Source: Pseudomonas mosselii (GTDB lineage: Bacteria > Pseudomonadota > Gammaproteobacteria > Pseudomonadales > Pseudomonadaceae). From it: DNA of 64,000 nt. The position numbers and the translations under genes were made by a program. The notes beneath the pieces were generated by a model, which did not search any database, was not told the DNA's origin, and saw nothing but the letters and a program-made list of their open reading frames with translations. Below are positions 58,849 through 64,000 of this stretch, piece by piece. The stretch is taken from positions 4,495,501 through 4,559,500 of the forward strand of contig NZ_CP081966.1 of NCBI RefSeq assembly GCF_019823065.1. The letters are read 5' to 3'. Each line of letters begins with the position of its first letter. Within the stretch, counting starts at the first letter, position 1.

Positions 58849-59795
58849 ACTACCTCCAGATAGGAATCGTGAACGCTCTGCCCCAGATGATTGATCTGGC
58901 CGATGTGATGGTTCAGCCACTGATGCAATCCGGACGCGAGAATTTCCTCGATACCGGTAAAGCGCAACCGCGCACTCAGCTCTGCCGCCAGGCGTTGCGC
59001 CGGGCGCCCGTTGTCGCCCGGCAGGCCGGCCAGCAACTGGGCCAGCTCCTCGACACAGGCATGCAGCGAACGCGGTACGTCCGCGCGTAGCAACAACATC
59101 TCCGACACCTGCTCGGCACCGGGAGCCGTGCGGTAGATTTCATTGAACGCCTCGAAGGAGGACAGTGCCCGCAGCAAGGCACTCCACTGGTAATAGCCAC
59201 GGGCCGAATTGTCACTGACCTCCTCGGACTCCTCACCAAACATTTCGTAGCGCGCATCCAACAGGCGCAGCGTGTTGTCGGCCCGTTCGAGGAAGGTGCC
59301 CAGCCGGATGAAGCCATAGGCGTCATTGCGCATGATGGTGCCGGCGGTGGCTCCGCGGAACAGATGCGAACGCTCCTTGACCCATTCGCAGAAAGAGTTG
59401 ATGCCGTAGCGTGCCAGGCCCTTGTCGGCGATGTTGCGCATCTCGAGCCATGTAGCGTTGATGTTCTCCCACATGTCAGCAGTGATCCGCCCGCGCACGG
59501 CATGCGCATTGCTGCGAGCCGCGCGCAGGCAACAATAGATGCTGCCGGGATTGCGTTCGTCCAGGGCGAAAAAATGCAGCATGTACTCGACGTTGAGTTC
59601 ACCATGGCGACGGTGATAATCGTCCAGCGTCCCCGCCGCCAGCAGCGACATCGCCAGCTCGGCTCGGCCATCGCTACGCCCCGCCTGCGGCATCAGCGAA
59701 AGCGAATAGCTGACTTCGAGCATGCGTGCGAGGTTCTCCGCGCGCTCAAGGTAACGGGACATCCAATACAGGTCGGCAGCCGTTCTTGAAAGCAT
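58845..59795 (-). CDS. Alpha-E domain protein
   Basis: This 316-residue all-helical protein (COG2307, alpha-E) starts MLSRTAADLYWMSRYLERAE, the family signature, and repeats RYLERAEN/FLERADNTLR later, each rich in Glu and Arg. The fold is thought to act with the ATP-grasp partner, perhaps as scaffold or substrate holder. It begins 3 nt after the ATP-grasp gene and overlaps the transglutaminase gene by 4 nt, so the whole unit is tightly coupled. Activity unknown. Confidence 0.9.
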   Translation of the reverse strand: MLSRTAADLYWMSRYLERAENLARMLEVSYSLSLMPQAGRSDGRAELAMSLLAAGTLDDYHRRHGELNVEYMLHFFALDERNPGSIYCCLRAARSNAHAVRGRITADMWENINATWLEMRNIADKGLARYGINSFCEWVKERSHLFRGATAGTIMRNDAYGFIRLGTFLERADNTLRLLDARYEMFGEESEEVSDNSARGYYQWSALLRALSSFEAFNEIYRTAPGAEQVSEMLLLRADVPRSLHACVEELAQLLAGLPGDNGRPAQRLAAELSARLRFTGIEEILASGLHQWLNHHIGQINHLGQSVHDSYLEVV

Positions 59796-59798
59796 GAT

Positions 59799-61208
59799 TC
59801 AGTCCTCCACCACCCAGGTGTCCTTGGTGCCGCCGCCCTGGGAAGAATTGACCACCAGCGAGCCTTCACGCAGCGCCACGCGGGTCAGGCCACCTGGCAC
59901 CAGGCGGGTTTCCTTGCCTGACAGCACAAAGGGGCGCAGGTCGATATGCCTGGGCGATATGCCACTTTCGACAAAGGTCGGGCAAGTGGATAGGCACAGC
60001 GTGGGCTGTGCGATGTACGCATGGGGTCGCGCCTTGATACGGGCACGGAACGCTTCGATTTCCGCCGTGCTGGCGGCCGGCCCGACCAACATGCCGTAGC
60101 CACCAGACCCTTGGGTTTCCTTGACCACCAGGTCCGCCAGATTGGCCAGCACATGGGACAACTCCGCAGGCTTGCGACATTGCCAGGTGGGCACGTTCTT
60201 GAGAATCGGCTCTTCGCTCAGGTAGAAGCGGATCATGTCGTCGACATACGGGTAGATCGACTTGTCGTCAGCCACTCCGGTGCCCACGGCGTTGGCCAGC
60301 ACAACGTTGCCGGCCCGGTAGGCCGTGATCAGTCCTGGCACGCCCAGCAACGAGTCCGGATTGAACGTCAGCGGATCGAGGAAGGCATCGTCCAGCCGGC
60401 GGTAGATCACATCGACCGCCTGCGGGCCTGACGTGGTACGCATGAACACCCGGTTGTCACGCACGAACAGGTCAGCGCCCTCCACCAGTTCCACACCCAT
60501 TTCCCGCGCCAGGAAGGCATGCTCGAAATAGGCACTGTTGAAGCGGCCCGGAGTCAGCACCACGGTGGTGGGGTTGTCCAGCGGGCTTGAGCGCTTGAGG
60601 GTGTCCAGCAACAGATTGGGATAGTGGTCGATGGGCGCCACCCGCTGGGCGGCGAACAGCTCCGGGAACAGCCGCATCATCATCTTGCGATCTTCGAGCA
60701 TGTAGCTCACGCCGCTCGGTGTGCGCAGGTTGTCTTCCAGGACGTAGTAGCTGCCGTCGCCATCGCGCACCAGATCGACACCGGCGATGTGCGCATAGAT
60801 GCCTCGGTGCAGGTCCAGCCCCTGCATGGCCACCTGGTAACCGTCGTTGGCCAGTACCTGCTCCGGTGGGATGATGCCTTGCTTGAGGATCCGCTGGTCG
60901 TGGTAGATGTCCTCGAGGAACAGGTTCAGCGCCTGCACCCGCTGGATGCAGCCACGCTCCACGACCTGCCACTCGCTGGCCTTGATGCTGCGCGGAATGA
61001 TATCGAAGGGGATCAGCCGCTCGGTACCCTGCTCATCGCCGTACAAGGTGAACGTGATGCCTGCCCGGTGAAACAGCAGGTCCGCCTCGCGACGCCGCTG
61101 TTCGAGCAGCTCCAACGGCGTATCGGCCAGCCAGCGTGCGAACGCCTGATAATGAGGCCGGCAATCACCCGCCGCATCGTACATCTCATTGAAAAAGGCC
61201 CGAGGCAT
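59799..61208 (-). CDS. Circularly permuted ATP-grasp type 2 protein
   Basis: This 469-residue protein of the circularly permuted ATP-grasp (COG2308) family contains RLIPFDIIPRSIKASEW, YYVLEDNLRTPSGVSYMLED and, near the end, VVKETQGSGGYGMLVGPAA, which match its ATP-binding elements. The family is predicted to form peptide or amide bonds. It is the first gene of the operon. I chose the ATG at 61208, with GGAA upstream, giving MPRAFFNEMYDAAG; the frame runs 25 codons further without support. Product unknown. Confidence 0.9.
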   Translation of the reverse strand: MPRAFFNEMYDAAGDCRPHYQAFARWLADTPLELLEQRRREADLLFHRAGITFTLYGDEQGTERLIPFDIIPRSIKASEWQVVERGCIQRVQALNLFLEDIYHDQRILKQGIIPPEQVLANDGYQVAMQGLDLHRGIYAHIAGVDLVRDGDGSYYVLEDNLRTPSGVSYMLEDRKMMMRLFPELFAAQRVAPIDHYPNLLLDTLKRSSPLDNPTTVVLTPGRFNSAYFEHAFLAREMGVELVEGADLFVRDNRVFMRTTSGPQAVDVIYRRLDDAFLDPLTFNPDSLLGVPGLITAYRAGNVVLANAVGTGVADDKSIYPYVDDMIRFYLSEEPILKNVPTWQCRKPAELSHVLANLADLVVKETQGSGGYGMLVGPAASTAEIEAFRARIKARPHAYIAQPTLCLSTCPTFVESGISPRHIDLRPFVLSGKETRLVPGGLTRVALREGSLVVNSSQGGGTKDTWVVED

Positions 61209-61411
61209 AATCAGTTCCTCACCACGCAATGCTTGTCCGTTATCGATGCATGGTTGACCTAGCAATAGCAGTGCCGGAAACACGGCACCTCAGGCGGGAC
61301 GAGGTGTGCACGAGTCGCAGCAGGCGGCGGCCATGCCCCAGATCAGGGCCTCACCGGCGAACGCGCCCCTGTCGGTGAACCAAAACAGGGTGCTGGTGAT
61401 CGGCGTAGTCC

Positions 61412-62011
61412 TCACTTTTCGCCATGATTACGTTCGAACGTCTCCTGCCCCATCGCGCTGATCTGCCCCTCGATCAGCGCTTCGAAAGGCCTCAACAAAG
61501 CAGCGAAGCCGCTCGGCGCCTCCAACACATTCAACGCCTGCACCACCGCCTCCAGGGTCGACAAGGCCCCTGGTTCCGGTGCCTTGCGCAGCCGATAGCG
61601 CGAGGGTGGGACGTTGCCCAGGGCCACTCGCGGCAGCGCCTCGAGCTGCGGGTTCAGGTACAGCATCTTGCGCGCCTTGCGCCAGGTGCCATCCGGCACG
61701 ATCAGCATCAGCGGCAGGTCGACGTCTTGACCATAGCCTTGCAGAACCTCGGCTTCATCACCGGGGAACAGCAACGCGGGTCGATAGCCCGGCGTGGCCA
61801 GCAGCGTGTGCAGGTCGTCGAACACCTCGCCGATCCGCAGCTCGGCGTTGACCAGCCCAAGGACCGCCAGGCGTGCGGTGTTCAGGGCGTGGGCGGTTTC
61901 ACTGGGGTGCTGCAGCACGACCACGCGGGTGCGGCTGTCCAGGTGCGGGATCAGTGGGCAAAGGCAATGGGCGAGCGGGCGCTGACAACGCTCGCAGCGG
62001 GGTCTGGGCAT
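61412..62011 (-). CDS. tapT: tRNA-uridine aminocarboxypropyltransferase (DTW domain)
   Basis: This 199-residue DTW-domain enzyme would add the 3-amino-3-carboxypropyl group from S-adenosylmethionine to tRNA uridine (acp3U47 in E. coli TapT/YfiP). It starts with a zinc site (CERCQRPLAHCLC) and has the DTW motif as PDGTWRKARKML and a further VVLQHPSETAHALNTARLA element. Its ATG at 62011 gives the family start; the longer frame enters a REP. It is probably monocistronic, between the ATP-grasp operon and a REP pair. Confidence 0.9.
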   Translation of the reverse strand: MPRPRCERCQRPLAHCLCPLIPHLDSRTRVVVLQHPSETAHALNTARLAVLGLVNAELRIGEVFDDLHTLLATPGYRPALLFPGDEAEVLQGYGQDVDLPLMLIVPDGTWRKARKMLYLNPQLEALPRVALGNVPPSRYRLRKAPEPGALSTLEAVVQALNVLEAPSGFAALLRPFEALIEGQISAMGQETFERNHGEK

Positions 62012-62075
62012 GGGGGGCTCCTTGGGGCGGGTAGTTTGCCACAGGGCTGCCATCCTCGGGTTGCTGCGAGGCGTT

Positions 62076-62140
62076 CGTGGGAGCGGGCTTGCCCCGCGAT
62101 AAAGCCAGCACCGCAATCGCGGGGCAAGCCCGCTCCCACG
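62076..62140. repeat. REP pair upstream of tapT
   Basis: Arms CGTGGGAGCGGGCTTGCCCC and its complement (about 27 nt each) flank a 17-nt centre with TAAAGCCAGCACC. It lies between tapT and the chemoreceptor gene, near the end of the latter. Confidence 0.8.
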
Positions 62141-62161
62141 CACCGCTCACACAGTCCAACT

Positions 62162-63727
62162 TCAGCGGTTGAACCGCTCCGCCAGGCTGTGCAGGTACTC
62201 CGCCATGCGCTCCAGGTCCTGGCTGATCTCGGCCCCCTGCCTGGCCTGCCCCGCGCTTTCGTCGCACAAATGGGCGATGCGCACGATCTGCTGGTTGATG
62301 TCCTCGGCGACATGGCTCTGCTGCTCGGACGCCGTGGCCATCTGTTGGCTCATGCCAGTGATGCGACTGACCGCCTGGGCGATCCCCGACAACGCCGCCT
62401 GCACCGCCTCGACACTGTGCACGCTGTCGCTGGAGATCTGCTGGCCGCGGCTGGCGCTGGCCACCGCGCGGTCGGCACCGGAGCGCAGGGTGGAGATGAT
62501 GTGGTGGATCTCCTCGGTCGAGGCGCGGGTCCGCTGCGCCAGCGAGCGCACTTCATCCGCCACCACGGCGAAACCCCGGCCCTGCTCGCCGGCCCGCGCC
62601 GCCTCGATGGCGGCATTGAGCGCCAGCAGGTTGGTCTGCTCGGCAATCGAGGTGATCACATCCACCACGCTACCGATCGACTGCGTCTGCTCGGCCAGGG
62701 CGTTGACCGCCTGGCCGATGTCGCTCACCGCCTCGCTCATGCTGCCCATGGCGCGCAGGCTCTGCTGCGCCAGGTCGCTGCCCTGCTGGGCCAGCTGGTC
62801 GGCGTCGCTGGCGGCATGGGCGGTGCTCTGCACGTTATGGGTGACCTGCTGGATGGTCGCCGCCATCTGCGCGATGGCGGTGGCCGACTGGTCGGTCTCG
62901 CTGCGCTGGCGGTCGAGCATCTGCGCCTGGGCATCGGACAGGTCGGCGGACTGCGCGGCTCGCGACTTGACCCCGACACCGGCATCCACCAAGCGGGTCA
63001 GCGCGGTCTGCAGGCGCGCCTCCTCGCTGATGATCGCCAGGTCGAGCTGGCCCTGCAGCCCGGGGTTGTCGCTGTAGGTCAGCGCCACCAGCGGGCTGGT
63101 GAAGGCCTTGGGGTGCTCCTGCAGGGTGCGCCGGATCGACTGGTTCTGCCGGTGCTCGACCACGTACCAGGCCGCCAGCAGGCTGGCCATCAGCACACCC
63201 AGTGCCGCGTAGGGGGGCAGCCACAGGTAGGCGGCGGCCGACAGCAAGCCTGCACCGATCAGCGGCCAGCCATGGCCGATCCCATGCCCCAGGCGCGCCG
63301 CCAGCGGTACCGGCGAGCGCCCCGCCCGCAGGCGGGCATACAAATTCTCGGCCCGGCGGATCTGCTCCCGGGTCGGCACCGAGCGCACCGACTCGTAGCC
63401 GCTGATGCGACCGTTCTCGTAGACCGCCGTGACGTAGGCGCTGACCCAGTAGAAGTCGCCGTTCTTGGCGCGGTTCTTGACCACGCCCATCCAGGGTTTG
63501 CCTTGCTTGATGGTGTCCCACATATGCCCGAAGACCGCCGGCGGCATGTCAGGATGACGCACCAGATTGTGCGGCTGGCCGACCAGTTCGTCGTAGGTGA
63601 AACCGCTGATGGCCACGAAGGCGTCGTTGCAATAGGTAATGCGACTGTTCAGGTCGGTGGTGGAGATCAGCCGCTGGTCTTGGGGAAAGGTTCTTTCGTG
63701 CTCGGTGACGGGCAAATTCATGCGCAT
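62162..63727 (-). CDS. aer: PAS-type methyl-accepting chemotaxis protein (Aer-like)
   Basis: This 521-residue receptor has an N-terminal PAS domain (residues about 20-120, [19 protein letters not shown]) as in Aer. Two hydrophobic segments follow (about 155-200) and then a HAMP-like stretch. The signalling domain carries the hairpin [20 protein letters not shown]. The PAS placement suggests FAD-based energy or oxygen taxis. The ATG at 63727 has an AAGGGA site upstream. It is divergent from the unknown region before the truncated LysR gene, which it faces on the same strand. Confidence 0.9.
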   Translation of the reverse strand: MRMNLPVTEHERTFPQDQRLISTTDLNSRITYCNDAFVAISGFTYDELVGQPHNLVRHPDMPPAVFGHMWDTIKQGKPWMGVVKNRAKNGDFYWVSAYVTAVYENGRISGYESVRSVPTREQIRRAENLYARLRAGRSPVPLAARLGHGIGHGWPLIGAGLLSAAAYLWLPPYAALGVLMASLLAAWYVVEHRQNQSIRRTLQEHPKAFTSPLVALTYSDNPGLQGQLDLAIISEEARLQTALTRLVDAGVGVKSRAAQSADLSDAQAQMLDRQRSETDQSATAIAQMAATIQQVTHNVQSTAHAASDADQLAQQGSDLAQQSLRAMGSMSEAVSDIGQAVNALAEQTQSIGSVVDVITSIAEQTNLLALNAAIEAARAGEQGRGFAVVADEVRSLAQRTRASTEEIHHIISTLRSGADRAVASASRGQQISSDSVHSVEAVQAALSGIAQAVSRITGMSQQMATASEQQSHVAEDINQQIVRIAHLCDESAGQARQGAEISQDLERMAEYLHSLAERFNR

Positions 63728-63867
63728 CGTTGGCGATCCCTTGCTTATCCAGATGAGTGGGAAAATCATCAAAGCAAGTAGATATTTAGCAGAAGGCCAT
63801 CAGGTGAGCGGTCAAGTTTTGTAGGAAATTTTCCCGGCCTGACGGAATGTGCTGAAAACGACCTGGA

Positions 63868-64000
63868 TCAACCCACGTTGAGCTGACTCTTGAGCAGATC
63901 ACGGAACGTCTGGATCAAGGGTTCCCGGCTCCGGCCACGGCGGATGATCAGGGAAAACGGCGCCTGGTAGCCGAAGGTCGCCGGCGACAGCACGCGCAGG
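63868..64000 (-). CDS. LysR-family regulator, C-terminal fragment (runs off the window)
   Basis: The last 43 codons of a minus-strand gene whose start lies beyond the window. The ending reads in part FSLIIRRGRSREPLIQTFRD and LLKSQLNVG, a typical C-terminus of the LysR co-inducer domain (the IIRRGR-type turn and final helix). Nothing can be said of its target. It is 141 nt from the chemoreceptor start. Confidence 0.7.
   Translation of the reverse strand, partial: LRVLSPATFGYQAPFSLIIRRGRSREPLIQTFRDLLKSQLNVG

Noticed and set aside
62076..62140. CRISPR repeat or attachment site
   Set aside because: A single inverted pair without repeat-spacer order; it is a REP element of the type seen elsewhere in the window.

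Overview
The window is chromosomal DNA of a fluorescent pseudomonad, most likely of the Pseudomonas putida group. It is GC-rich and densely coded. It carries the phhR/phhABC phenylalanine hydroxylase locus, an AotJQMP-type basic amino acid transporter next to acetyl-CoA synthetase, aroP, an scpAB cluster, and several copies of the P. putida-type REP hairpin (arms reading roughly GTGGGAGCGGGCTTGCCCCG). No rRNA, tRNA, insertion sequence, prophage or CRISPR array was seen.

Layout. 1-5.7 kb: basic amino acid ABC importer (aotJQMP) and acs, both on the minus strand. 6-10.7 kb: a DUF2790 secreted peptide, PhhR, and phhA-phhB-phhC for phenylalanine to tyrosine and transamination, with two candidate PhhR boxes in the divergent promoter region. 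10.7-15.5 kb: an accessory island with a 42-residue acidic ORF, an 11-bp inverted repeat and a 1426-residue toxin-like protein that ends in a deaminase-like domain. 15.6-22.4 kb: an MFS exporter, the large FAD/Fe-S dehydrogenase YdiJ with a divergent LysR regulator, and aroP. 23-28.4 kb: rluB, scpB, scpA, a YciO-type Sua5 protein and RNase AM, then yciB and a YciI-like protein. 28.5-31.5 kb: a Cpx-type envelope stress locus (coiled-coil membrane protein, response regulator, CpxP/Spy-like chaperone, sensor kinase) with a CpxR-type box. 31.5-45.2 kb: housekeeping and transport genes (nitroreductase, TrkH, two AraC regulators, DUF962, HD-domain protein, LpxH-like phosphatase, EamA, SelW-like, patatin autotransporter PlpD, MarR, RecQ, YecA, DUF454).

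45.3-57.2 kb holds a surface adhesion system. A 2123-residue LapA/MapA-like RTX adhesin has an N-terminal retention module, a TAAG (LapG-type) cleavage site, three exact-length 732-bp tandem repeats, a von Willebrand A domain, RTX repeats and a C-terminal secretion signal. It is transcribed away from its own type I secretion genes (TolC-like, LapB-like ABC with a degenerate C39 domain, LapC-like adaptor).

57.3-61.2 kb is a four-gene minus-strand operon: ATP-grasp type 2, alpha-E protein, transglutaminase-like protease and Anbu, a proteasome-like NTN hydrolase. This is a known but functionally unresolved gene set, predicted to make and degrade a peptide or peptide tag. The window closes with the tRNA acp3U transferase (DTW domain), an Aer-like PAS chemoreceptor and the 3' end of a LysR regulator.

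The parts most worth attention are the deaminase-tailed toxin with no obvious immunity gene, the adhesin with its repeats and cleavage site, and the Anbu operon. All functional names rest on motifs and remembered family features; no database search was run.
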